Under the pieces are notes generated by a model. It did not search any database. It saw only the letters and a program-made list of their open reading frames with translations, and was not told where the DNA came from. Source: Galbula dea (taxonomy: Eukaryota > Chordata > Aves > Piciformes > Galbulidae). Taken from it: DNA of 64,000 nt. Every line of letters starts with the position of its first letter. The first letter of the stretch is position 1. Shown piece after piece: positions 23,496 to 35,800 of this stretch. The position numbers and the translations under genes are program-made. The stretch spans positions 62,001 to 126,000 of the forward strand of contig VWZX01002522.1 of assembly GCA_013399015.1 (NCBI GenBank), given 5' to 3'.

Positions 23496-26400
23496 CCTTA
23501 GGAACCTATTACATAAACAGAGGTTGAGGATTAAAATTGGACTGGATTTGTAGAGTCTGCATTTAGCAAATGTCTTGCCACACTGAAAATTGTAACACAT
23601 AACTTTTGCCTCTCCACTATTGTTTTTTTAATTCTCATACTCTTCTAAAGGTCAATCCCTCTTGCCAACACAAAACAGAGTTTCTCCTGAAGGTATTTTT
23701 AGAAAAATTGTTTATTTTTCTCTGTTAGCAGTTTGGCAAAACTGGATATATATGTATTGCCTCTGTTTGTACCAGCAGCAGTACTCTGCTCTTCTGCAAC
23801 ACCCCTCAAACATTAACCAGCTCACTGGTCCTAAAGGTACTTGTGGGTAGAGACAAATGCACCTCTGATAGCAAGCCGAATGAGTGAGCAGGATGGGGCA
23901 ACACTATGCAAAAAGACGGGAAACAAAACAAACACTTTCCTCTAAATTATGGCATTTTTACCAGGAATAGCTCTGCTTTGGCCACAAGTTTTCTCCATGG
24001 GTATCAGCTTAGAGTTCTGGGGCAGAAATGGGCTGCAGGGCAGGAAGGAGTTTTTTAATGGCCCATTCTGCTGCTTTCTAATCTATTTATTTGTGCCATT
24101 AATCAAAAATCTGAAATGGGAGTACTGTTGTCCTAGAAAAAAACCCTGATGACCGGGGTGAGAGGAATTCATACTGGACAGAGCCTGAAGGTCAACACAT
24201 CCATAATGGGCCCCTCCATTTCCCCGAAGGTGATTTTTAACTTCAGTAGACAAAATCAGCAAAGGAGAACAAGGCAACTTTCAACAGAGAAAACAGAGTT
24301 TCAACAGGAACTTAATGTTTGGAAAAGCTAGGATTTTCTACAATAGAAAATCCAGAAGTTTTTCTAAGATAGATAATACCTTCCCTTTCAAATGTCTTAC
24401 ATGCAGCCAGTAGGCTGAAAAATACAGACACATGAGCAAACAGACAGTGCAAGAGTGTAGCTCTTGCAAAACACTGTCTTCCTCAGCACCCATCATGTCA
24501 CAGAGATGTGTGATCAGGGCAAACCAGCCCAAGGGATGTAGGAATAAATCTGTTCATTCTGTACAACTACAGTGGGACCTAGGGCTGAAGTTCCAGCTGG
24601 GTGTCAACAGCACTCCTCAGGTCAGTGCAGCTGATAAGAGAAATGCTGAGGGATTTCTTACTGCTCAGTCTGCATTTGCCTCGCTCTCTGTTTCAGCTGA
24701 GTTTGCCACATAACATCACCTTAGTATCAGCTTCCCCATTCCAGATAACACAAACATTGCTCTACAGTGTCTCCAAATACCTGCAATAAGCTCCACACCT
24801 TCCTTAACCAACACGCTGGTCTGCTTTCTCCACCCTCCAGACCACATTTAGGCAAGCACAGGCACTCTCCTTTCTTACCTCACAGCTGCTGACGTCCTAC
24901 TTGGACTGGCAGAAGGAGGCAGATACACAGTGGGGCAGAGGGAGACCAGTTATGTTGGTGATTAAGTGCTTAAAATAATTGCGAAAGCTAATCTCTGTTT
25001 CCCACTGATGGCAGGGCTGGATATGGGTTCAGGAGAGGTCTTTGTTGCCTTGTGCAATGGGTTTTATTAAGGAGAGGCTCTTGCTGCATTTAAGTTGTAC
25101 TTGAAAACCAAGGAGCATCACTGTCCCCAACTCCTTTACTGTCTTTCTCGCAATATTTACTGTCAAAGGCTGAAAGAAAAAAGGCCTTTCAGGTGCTTCT
25201 GAAGGAAGGGGATCAAAGCCTTCCTGCATACCACACCTGTATCTTTCCTGCTTTTCTTCCCCCAACTGAACTTGACTGCAAATATATTCAATCATGGGCT
25301 CTCAAACCCACAAAGCTCCCAAAAGTGAGCTGACATGGCATGTGAATGAGAGGAGGTGGACCTTATGGACAGATCCAAGTACAGCTGCCAAGGTGAAATA
25401 TGAAGAGGCCCAAAGTCCTGAAAATTTAGGAAGGTCTAGGAAGAAAATCTCATCTACCAAAATCTAGAAAGTCTTTTATCCAGCAAAATCCAGCCAGCCA
25501 AGCAGCAGTTTAATTTTAGGTTATGTAGAAGAAAGAGTAAAGCATCCATGGTTTAGCAGCCATGCCGTGCAGGACATGCTTCCACAGCCACCACCCCACC
25601 AAGTTGGAGTAACCAAGAGAAATGGCTCCCACATCCTGAGGAGGCAGTGAACCCTCCTCCTATTTCCTTTCAGCATCCTCTCCTTCTTCTAAGCTACATC
25701 CCATCATTTCCCCTCTCAAGCCTGGCTTGTGTTTGTCAGCAGCACATCTGCAGAGGTCCCTCTCACAGCAGAGCCACAGGCCACCACGTGGATCTCACCT
25801 CTGCTCCGTGCCCACCCTGGCCTGCACAGGCACAGCTGCCAGAGCAGGAGTCACGTCTCCAGGCGCACAACTCCATGATGAGGAAGGGAGAAGTTACATA
25901 AAACTTCATGGCACATGAATTAAAAAGGAACGTTCTCACTGTGCCTTGGGTTCATAGGAACAGTAATAGCAATGTGCCGTATTTTATGGACAAAATTAAG
26001 TCAGTTTTTAGCACTGTTACATCAAAACTGAGGGAGAGCAGGAAGGATGTGATTATCTCTGTTGGGATCCAGTCAGAACTAACACAACCCTTTTGGGAAG
26101 AGTAAGGGACATGCAGAGCCCAAGTTTATATTTCAGCTCAATTTCTGCAAGAATAATTTAACACCTGAGAGTTACTGCAGGCACAAACAGTGCTCACTCA
26201 CTATTTAACTCTGCTCTGTAATTATCTGATAGAGAAGGTTTTCTTCACTAGAACAAACAAACTGTGCTGCAGAAGTATAGACTTCAAAGCTCAGGTCATT
26301 CATGCCTTCCATTCACCATCATATCCCTATCATTTTTCATAGTTTAGTTTATTTCAACTTATTCTTTCCAATTCCCTTGCACTAAGCCTGACTTAGACTA

Positions 26401-27241
26401 TCATTCGCTCAGCTCTCGCTGGCATGGGAAGAAACAGCACTTGTGTTAGGGATAAATACCTACAAAGTCTTTAAAACAGTATGGTGAATGAAATTGCTGT
26501 TTTCAGCCAGAGTTTTCCTTAATATATCCATTTACTGAAGGCACCTAAAGCAACAAGAGAATGATGTTACAGCTGATAAAAGTAGCCTGTGGAGGAACCT
26601 CACTGAAGCTGGGAAAGGAAATTACTCTTCATGCATTTCAGGTTTACGTCTTTCCGAAGACCAGTCTGATTGTTATCCCAGATAATGAAGACTGTTAATG
26701 TAATTAAGTGCTCTGTTGTGGTGTTTTACAAAGCAAACAAGTAAGTTCCGGAGTTACTCAGCTGCAAGGTTAAGTGATGCAGGACAAAAGTAGGATTTTT
26801 TCATTTGGATGTAGGTGCACCACAGCCAGCAATTAGCTGGGACTTAAAAGTATGATTTCTAATGTAGGACATACAGATTATTTTCTGATTTGAGGTATAT
26901 GTAATCTCCAAAACGTCATTTTAAGATTATGACCAGCTGTATATTATCAGTATGAGAAGCTGGGTCCTTCTCTAACCACTCAAAACAGAAGGGCAGGACC
27001 AAATTGCCTTTCTCTTCTTCCTGGGCATTACAGATTACCCAGGTAGTATTTCCAAACACATCTAGATAATTAGCAAAGAAAACAGAGACTGAAAGAAAAC
27101 AACAACAAAACCCCCTTGAGACTAGAAACTGCAAGGGAGACCACACTACAGGAATGTAATTTCCTTCCAAAAAGATCAGGCATTTGAATAATAGCTTTCT
27201 TACCAAATGCCCATGTATCTGGCAGGTTATTTATCCGGTCA

Positions 27242-27271
27242 AACCAGATAAAACTGGTTAGTTATCTGGTT
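27242..27271. repeat. Perfect 10-bp inverted repeat with two GATA motifs
   Basis: AACCAGATAA (27242-27251) and TTATCTGGTT (27262-27271) are exact reverse complements separated by ten bases. Each arm holds an AGATAA/TTATCT core, which matches the GATA-factor consensus WGATAA, and a further TTATC lies just upstream near 27231. This could be a small intronic regulatory element or a chance palindrome. The motif match is direct, the function is inference. Confidence 0.5.
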
Positions 27272-28726
27272 CATTTGCACTGGGGGTTAAGACACAATAC
27301 AACCCAAAGCTCACTTCAGTTTCAGCTTAAAAATGCATAGCTACTTTCCTGGGCCAGAAAAAAGACCTGGGGATTAGTATAACCCAGATTTTATTCCTGA
27401 ACATGACACTGGTTTACTCTGTGTAGCTTGATGAGGCAGCTAATCTAGAATAAGAGTTATACACTGCCTAATGGGACAGCCTTGTTTCCCAATACCCTCT
27501 TACTTGCCACAGGTTCTTGCTACATCTCTTGCACTGGGATTTGCATTTGTCATAAAACCTGCAGAAAGATAACGCTGTCACCAAAAGTAATGAGTTTGCT
27601 ACCAGCGTAACTATCTGAGCTGGCTTGGATCAGACAAGCACTGCCACCACCACAATGGAATAGCTGGGAAAGCTTGGGATGGTGGCAGCCTCAATCACGG
27701 ACATGACCATGCCAGGAATTTTAAAATGGTGCCTAGTAGCTGCTGTGCTTCATGGAAAGGTGGTTAAAATCAGATATTAACAAAATTAAGGCAAAATGTT
27801 TTAACTGTGTGATGGGCTAGTGGTTTTCTTGTGCAAAGATATTTTAAGCTCATTTGTATAATTTGGAAATCATAAATTTTTAAGATTGAAGCTTCTCTCC
27901 TATGAAAACTCATTTGTCTGTGATGAAAGTAACACTGTTCTGTTGCTGTCTACTTGCTTTGCTAACCAGTGAACATACTTCCAAAGGAAACGGTAAAACA
28001 GAAACTTTTGCTGTTTCATACTGGGGAAAAAACAACCTCAAGTACACTCTCATGTAATTTGCCTAGATCTTGTTTGGACAGTTTGCAAAGCTCACAATCT
28101 TGCTGTTATCACTCCTTCCTCTGAATTAGAGCAAGAGTGGGAAGATAAAATACTGCAATATACAGCTTGATACAGAAGATCATTCTGCTGTGGCATGCCT
28201 TGTGCTCGGCTCTAACATAATGATATGGCTATCTAAAGTTTGATGAGAATAGTCTGTAATATATTAACACACTGTTCATTCCGGAGACAGCATCAGGAGC
28301 GAAAAACAACTCAAATTCACTGCGCTGCTTTGGTTACTTCCACTCCAGTATTAGGTGCTTTTTTCACTCTGATCCCCACACAAGATTTGTAGGTGTAGCC
28401 ACTCACCCTGTGCAAGCAGAGCAATGTGAACAAGAACCAAGAGTTCGGGTTAAGATGTAGTGAGAAAAGCCCAGAGGGGCACATTTTCTGCAGCTTCAAA
28501 TATTAAGATTATGAAGGACAACTTGCAGCAACTCCTATTTTTAAGTTTCTCAAAAGAGCTTTGAGATCTACCTGAAAGACATTTGACATCCTGAAAGGAG
28601 AACAATCTCTGGCTGCAGAAGCACTTTTTCTTTCCTCCAAGCCTACATTTAAAGGTGTCATTGGCACAGCAAAGACAGGGAGAGATGCTGAGCTTGGGGT
28701 CTGATTTCAGGATTCTTTTTTCTTTT

Positions 28727-28739
28727 TTTTTTTTTTTTT
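28727..28739. repeat. Poly-T run
   Basis: A T-rich run ('ttttttcttttt...') ends before 'aactgaccc' in intron 3. In transcript orientation it is an A run. No element body was recognised. Confidence 0.75.
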
Positions 28740-30515
28740 AACTGACCCAGCTACAAGCCTGGCACCCAGCTACAGCTCCATCTTCCCCCAAAAGCAGTCA
28801 TGCTTTTCCTTGTTTGGCCAACTGCTGAATGGGCAAAAGCTACCTTGCAAAAACACTTTTGCCACACCACCTTTCGTGTTTGTATTAAAAAAGCAAAAAG
28901 GTAGAAAAAGCTTTGCCATAGGTTCCTTGGTCTATTGGAACAGATGTTACAAAATGATAAAATAAGCTACCATTTCCTCAGTGTTTTAGCTCTTCACTGC
29001 AAGAGCCGAATTTCCTCCCCATGACAAAACTCAATGGTAGGTGGATAAGTGTGAGGAGAAAAGCAGCAATGCTTGTTTCAGCTCCTCTGTGAGCCACAAG
29101 ATGTGCAGAACTATAAAAAACTAGGGGAAAATAGAAGCGGAAAAGACATTTTTACAAGGATCAAAAGGATTCCTGGAAAAAAGAGGGCCAATTAATACAC
29201 TGTACATGGAAAAACTCCTCAGTTCAGGTGATATTACCAACTTCTTTTTTTGGTTTTGGTCACTATCTTTATATCTTTATAGGGAGCAATGAAAAAAGGA
29301 AAAACTTACAAAGATAAAAGTGTACATGCATCTGTTCCCTCCTGCTTAGCATGCTTGTTAATCCCACAGATCTTGCTGAAGAGAAAAGACAAATACAAGA
29401 AAGAAAAGGTGATGGGGAGCGCACAGACCTCATTACAAACTTGTACTTGACATTTCTCTTAATTACAGAGAAGTTTTAGGATGCTGGTTACAAATACAAC
29501 TCCTTAATCCTTGGCTGGCTTCAGAAACCCTTCCCACAAGGTCAAGGTCAGGATAAAGTTAGTGCCTTAATAAAAGGGGGGAAATGGCATCTCTAATGAT
29601 TGCTTCTGGCTGTTTTTCTCCTTACCTATAATAATGCCAGAGTGATTGTTTTGCTTTCTTAAAGCAATGCAGAGCTCTTTGCTTTACCTGCAGACAGACT
29701 CTTCTCTGCCCACAGCCAGGGACCTGATGATGGACCTATGAGATGGAAGTTACATGCTGAAGACCACAAATTCAGAGCTGTCTTCACAAGGAAGTTCAGT
29801 GATGGTGGAAGAATACTGTTAGCATCCAATTGCTTAGTACCTTAGATAACCTAAAATTTATTTTAACATTACCCACCTGAGAGAGGCTCCACAAATGAAT
29901 TTATTTTTGTAATACCATAAAGGTTGAAGTTCAGAGCTAAGTTTAGAGCATAGACACATAAAAATTGTCAAACCAGGAAACAGCTTAATGAAAGCAGAGA
30001 GTAATCACAGCAAATTACAGTGAAATTTCTATGGGATTACATTTTGCATTCCCCAAACAAGCAGAGGAATTCATCTTTCTTAGTGTTGTTCCATTTTGCT
30101 GAGAATTCACTGTAAGGACATGATATGTAGGTAACAACGTGATGCTATAAAAGCTGCTTTAAAAGTTAGTCCAAGATGCTTTTCAAAATTGAGTTCAGGT
30201 TTCTTCCCATGGCAGTCCATGGTAAGATATGCCAAAAAATATCACAGAGAGAAAAGAATTAAAATTAGGGGGAATATATGTTTTATTTTGTAGCTAATGG
30301 GGTCCCTTTCTAAACTCCAATGCTTAGAAACCAAGCAGCAGTGGGTGTGGTACGAAGTTCAACTCAGAAGAAAGCTGGTATTCCCAGCATGCTTCCAAAA
30401 ATCAATCTAGAATTTAATGTCTCCCCACTGGCAAACCCAGGTTTTACAAGAGTAGCATCTAGGAAATACCCTGTGGTCAGCACCTCACCTATCTGCCACG
30501 AACACCTCCTCTGAA

Positions 30516-30554
30516 ACAGTATATATACAGTTTGCATATAGACAGTATATATAC
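30516..30554. repeat. Duplicated self-complementary ACAGTATATATAC block
   Basis: The 13-mer ACAGTATATATAC occurs at 30516-30528 and at 30542-30554. The core GTATATATAC is itself palindromic. Between the copies is TTTGCATA, one mismatch from the POU octamer ATTTGCAT. No promoter context (CpG island, first exon) was found, so this is recorded only as a repeat. Confidence 0.6.
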
Positions 30555-32383
30555 CTCCCTCTCCCACCCTGCACGTGGTGCACCTAGGCTATACAGCCCA
30601 CAGCCTAGTAATAAAATGAAAGCAATTTCACAACACTTTTTACCATATGCAGTGACTTTCTCTACTTTTCAACAGGTGTCCGACATGAGAAGCTCAGAAC
30701 AGAATCACAAAACTTTTGACCTTATTCTGTTACTACTGCACATCACTGGATGGTTAGTTAAAAAAAAAAGTAACCATGTTGACTTTTGGGTTAACAATGT
30801 CAGTGTTGGCTAATTCTTGAGGACAGCCATTGTAAATACACTGGAGTGTGCACACTGCTGCAGCCTAGCCTTATTCAAGGCAACATAAGTTTCACCACTA
30901 CTACTAAATTCAGCAGTACCTTGAGCCAGTCCATAATGAGTAACATGAGATAAGATCTCAGTCCATAAGGTTAAAAAAAAAAATAAAGGAGGAAGAAAGA
31001 TCTAAACTGGATATTGTGCATTAACTGTAAGGAGAGGAAATTCATAAACCAGAAACATGCCATCTGTCTGGTTAAAATGATTTGTGAACATTTTACATAT
31101 AATATCGATATGATCTGCAACAGAGCAGACATCCTTTTAGAGAAGAGTGTTTTGCAACAGAAAAAGTCTCTGATATTCAGCTTTTCATAAATTTATAGAA
31201 ACAGATACAAAAGAGAAAACAAGATTAAAGACTGCATGGCTGTACAGTTTAATGCTAATAAAATTTACCTACCAGTGCTTTGGTGTTTTAACCCCAAATT
31301 ATTTCCTCAAACTTTTACACTTTCTACAGCACAAAGTCACAGGGTTGTGCTGTACTCCCCATTCTGCAAGCTCAGAAGGAGGGACAGGAAAACACACAAA
31401 ATCTGCCTGAAAGATTTTGTAATCTTTACCTCACTCCAAGTGGTGTGGGCTGACTCACATTTCGCTAATAATTAATGGCATGCTTTCTTAAAGCACACTA
31501 GATAGAACTATGGCACTTGCACCTCTGGATCCCATATTTACATCTACTCAATTGCAGATAGAGCTAAAATGTACAGTATGTTTTTCAGGGCAATTGCAGT
31601 CAGCTTTCCACACCTGTGCTGGATGCATAGCTTGAAAGTGCAGTTTCTATATAGCGGCTATTTTTCCATACACCCCAGCTAGGGGGGCAGAGATGCTCTA
31701 AACAGCCACCGAGGCAGTATCCAGATTGGAGGTATTTCTAGGCACAGTCTTGATGCTGTCACCATAGCAAAACCACTCTTAGCAGTTAATACAGTGCCTA
31801 AAACAATTTCTGAGACTACTGATTTAAACCCAGTTCATTTCATACTGATACCATAGCTGTGCATTCATGGGGCAGCTTTCCACAGGTCAATAGATCGCAA
31901 AGTACTTTTAAGCAGAACACCAGGATTGTCCCTTTGGCTTAAAGTATTTTCAGACTCAAACTGTGCAACACATGGAGTAAGAGTTGCAATTGCAAGCTCA
32001 GCCTTCTATAAAGATCTGCTCAAAAGCAGTGTTATAAGTAAAGAACAAGCTCCGAGGCACAATGGGGACACCACCTCAAGCTCCACACTATGCCTAGGCT
32101 CCTGTGGCCGGGCACAGTGGAGGGGTGAACCATACACCAAGGAATTGGTTGCTTCCCAAGCTAGGAGTAGGAAGGTGACATCTTCTATATGCAAACAGAA
32201 GACATAACAGCAGGGGAGCAAAAGGCTGATGTCAGTTTTTATGTCTTATGTCTGAACTTAACAATCATGAGACTTTTCATCTCCAAGAAAAGTCTTTGCT
32301 AATTGGCATACAGAACCAAAGACTCAAAGGACCTTCTAGCTTTCTGTTGGTTTTTTTGTTTTTTGGTTGGTTGGTTGATTATT

Positions 32384-32473
32384 TTTTGTGGGGGTTTTTG
32401 TTTGGTTTTGTTGTGGTGGTTTTTTTAAAAACAAACAAAAAAAACCAACAAAAATCAGAAACCCCCCACAAAA
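32384..32473. repeat. Imperfect G/T-C/A inverted repeat (hairpin)
   Basis: A G/T-only arm (32384-32409, starting TTTTGTGGGGG and ending GGTTTT) faces a C/A-rich arm (32441-32473, starting AAAACC and ending CCCCCCACAAAA). Reverse-complemented, the second arm aligns with the first apart from an insertion of several bases in the middle and one extra C. The stem lies about 150 bp downstream of the exon 3 donor in transcript orientation, so the pre-mRNA could fold here. Confidence 0.7.
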
Positions 32474-32619
32474 TTGGCACATTAAGACAAGAAAGGTCTT
32501 CATGGAAAGCTAAATCAAACCCACAACCTCATTTAGCCTCTCCACTTCCAGACAAGGCTGCATTCAGGAACAAAGAGCAAACGAGAAAGTTTAGAAATGA
32601 AAATGAATGTTTTCATTAC

Positions 32620-32827
32620 CTTTTCTGCAAGCCAGCCTAGATGCCTGATCTCTCGGCTTCCAGCAATCCCTGTTTTACCCAGCTGGTCTTTGACCTCTGC
32701 AATTGCCCTGGGGATGAGCTCAACGACACTGGAGTGGATGGCATTGAACCAGGCCTGGGCTGTAGCTGAATCCTTACTCCTGAGCACCACAGTGTGCTTG
32801 GCATCAGGTGAATGAACTTCAATAAGT
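32620..32827 (-). CDS. SNTB1: SNTB1 exon 3: end of split PH1 and start of PH2
   Basis: The exon is 208 bp, with acceptor CACTTTTCTAG at 32828-32829 and donor GTAATG at 32619. The first base completes the Arg codon split with exon 2 (PES-R), then 69 codons follow. LIEVHSPDAKHTVVLRSKDS and ATAQAWFNAIHSSV form the last strands and the C-terminal Trp-bearing helix of PH1. IPRAIAEVKDQLGKTG is the inter-PH linker, and SREIRHLGWLAEK opens PH2. In syntrophins PH1 is split by the inserted PDZ domain, so this exon holds only the closing part of PH1. Exon phase is 2 in and 0 out. No disabling change is seen. It is one of the most diagnostic exons for beta-1-syntrophin. Confidence 0.98.
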
Positions 32828-35800
32828 CTAGAAAAGTGGGGAGGGGAAAAGCATAATGTTCACTCAGATACCATTAGGTGAATAAATTTATTAATTTAGT
32901 GTTAGTAATGAGGTAAAAAGGAATATACTAATATTAAGACCTAGCATTAACAACTTACCTTTACAACACCTGAATGGAGTAGGATCATCTTTACTGAAGC
33001 CAGATCTGTAATGTCATTATGGTAAAATCCTTGAGAAGCGGATTTGGCAGTGTTGATGCAATCCCACATCTAGCATGTCAATGGAAGTTTCAAACAAAGG
33101 CAGGAGAAGCACTGACCCATTAACATTCACCAACACGGCAACCATCCAGAACTGCATGGGAGATAACTGGGAGAAGCCAGGGATAAGCTGCTGCCTACTT
33201 TAGGTAGGTATCCCGGCACACCCACAGTGACTCTGTTTATTTTACATATACAAAGGTAAATGAAAATGACTCTCAGCCCAAATGGAGTTCTCTGAGGACT
33301 GCACTGTGGTTTCAGTGACACCACCACGCAGCAACCAGAAGCCCACTGTAATGGACCTTCTCCAGGAGTTACTGATGTCCTCAATGCTCCTTTTAGATCT
33401 TGCTAACAGCAGTAGCAAGGAAGTGCTAACCACAACCATATGATTGCTGCTAGCAGGCATGTTTTACAGTTTTCCAAACTCCTGTGGAGAGAGGTGTGTT
33501 TGGTTTTGTTTTTCCTTCAAAAAAGAACATTCTTACTAGACCATCCTGTAGTGTTCCATCCCACCACTGTGGTTTGAAAAGCACAAACACACACAGTTTT
33601 CAGGAAAATGAATCCTGTCCATCATGGTTACGGGACCTGTGCCAGCACCTTTGCTAACAACAAAAATACTTTGAGAGGCAACTGCAGCTATTTCAGCTCT
33701 GTTCTCAGTGAAGTTATTAGTGGGGCTTTGTGTGCTCTTTATAGCTTTGTGGGCCACTTTTAATCTAATATTTGTTAAATAATCCACAGAGTAATAGTCT
33801 GGTCTATCTTTATGAAGCAATTATAAAACCAAGCCCTGGTCATTGCCCATCACTCAACTCTGTAACACATTTGTGCTTCTTCACTATACACATACAGTGA
33901 CTGGCCCCGAATGTGACCCACACAAATTCAACCTGGGATCTGAGCCTAAGCACGTACTTCTGTCCTGTACTTTGCTGTCTGATCTCTGGGACACTCAAAG
34001 ACTCCTTTCTGTAGCAGAAAAGTAATTAGTTCAGTAGAATTTATTCAGGTTGAGGTTTGAAACAGTACTGTAATGCAAATATTTGTTATGCAATTACAAA
34101 ATCCTGCAATTTGGAGTTTAACTAACAATTAGGAGGTTTTAATTAATTGGTTAAAACAGAGCAGAATCTAGAAAAGAGGGCAACTCAATCTGTGCAGCTC
34201 TCTGGGGCTCAGAGAACAAGGACTGCTGGTCTGATGTTTGTCCATTTTAGGAAGGGGAGGCCTCCACGTAGACATTGCTCTAAAGATAGAAAAGGTCATG
34301 ATTTTCCAAAGTCAGCAGTTGAACTGTTCAGGGTCCTAAATCACTGTTTGGATAGCTTAAAAAGTGGGTTGATTTTTCAGAAAGAACTGAGCCAACACAA
34401 AAATGCATGCTCCTCAGTAAAGCTGCTGGAGTTCAGCAAGTCAAAAAGGCTCCTATTTAACCTCTTCAGGATACACCAATGATTCAACTTCAGGTTCTTA
34501 AAAGAAAACTCCTTGTCAAATGATGCAGGTATGGTGAATAAGAAAACTATGTTTGTAGATAGGCACATTCCCAAATCACCCTCTCAAGAAAAAGTTGTCT
34601 CCATGACAGTTATGATTTAGCCTTATGTCTGATGATGATTACGATCATGCACAGCTACCACACCCTGGTCTGTCTTCCCACCAGAAACACTGCTCTCCCA
34701 CTGCTGAACTTGTTCTCATAGGCAGCTATCAATGTAAACAAAATATACAGAGTTGGATTGTCAAAGTACCTCGTGGTAACTGGCAAAACATTGCTTATTA
34801 CTTACAGTGCACTTTTTGGCAGGAGATGTCACATCATTTTACAAATGACATCAGTGACAGCATCCCCATTTGATCACCAAGAAAGTGGAAAGGTGCATCA
34901 AGCCAGGAGCAGGACTCAGAATTTTCTGCACTCCACCTCCCATTTTAGTAGCTTCTTTTAAAGACAAAAGATACTTGGACAGCACAGAAGCATTGTGCCT
35001 TTTTTGAAAAATATTAATGCACTGTATGGATTGTGTGAAACAATGCTCTTTACAAAGCCTGTGATTTCTATAAGGGAACTGCCACCTCCAAAGTCACTGT
35101 GTATCATGCTGTAAAAAAAGCACTAAACAAGGATTATAAAGATTCAGAAGAATGTGCTGCTTTTTCAGTTGCAAAAAAACAGCAGCAAACTTGGGTAATT
35201 TCTTTTAAAGATAGAATTGTTAGCAGGCTTTCATTTAAAAATAAACTACTTTGAGCTATAAGAGCTTCTAAATGGCAAATTGCTTCCCTCCAGTATGGAA
35301 AAATGCTTAATTTCTTACTTAAAGCAAGCATATTAACATACAAACAAGTATTTTGCTACTTAGGCCTTCATCAAAGTGTATTTCCCTTGACAGTGGCTTG
35401 TCTCCTAAAATAATGAACATTTAGACATCTCAACAATTCTGTTCAAGGGGTTCTAAACTATGTATATTCTAATACATACACAGTCTACTGCGGTAGCAAT
35501 GTATATACTCCAACGTACATATGAAAGCACACATACTGAGTCAAGCTTGAAAAAATGGTCTTAAAATATCATCCCTCAGTGACTTTTAATGGGGCTATTT
35601 TGGGGACTGCTTGCCAGCCATCAAAATTTGACGGTGATGCACTAACAACAGCAGAAAGTCTACCTTGTTCCCTGTGCTGAGTGAGAGGAAGATTGGACAA
35701 TACATGGTATACTTCTCAAAAATGAATTCAAAACATGAATAAAGACTGCTTTGACAGCCCTGAAACTGAATCCTTTTATCCACAGCACTGGTCCAGCCTG

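Larger units (their letters stand above)
8446..32619 (-). other. SNTB1: SNTB1 intron 3
   Basis: This is the largest complete intron here, 24174 bp, with donor GTAATG at 32619 and acceptor TCTTTTCCAG before exon 4. It contains a CR1 tail (about 10290-10392), an old unnamed repeat (about 10512-10615), paired tandem duplications (19056-19213), an AT palindrome (19966-19991), a GATA-type inverted repeat (27242-27271), duplicated TATATA blocks (30516-30554) and a G/T-C/A hairpin (32384-32473). Homopolymer T runs occur near 15528-15562, 23028-23039 and 28727-28739. Between these, for example 11000-15500, 20500-23000 and 24000-27000, I see nothing recognisable. Confidence 0.85.

Noticed and set aside
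33120..33460. Minus-strand open frames just upstream of exon 3 as an alternative SNTB1 exon
   Set aside because: No match to any syntrophin segment, and exon 2 joins exon 3 in perfect phase without it.
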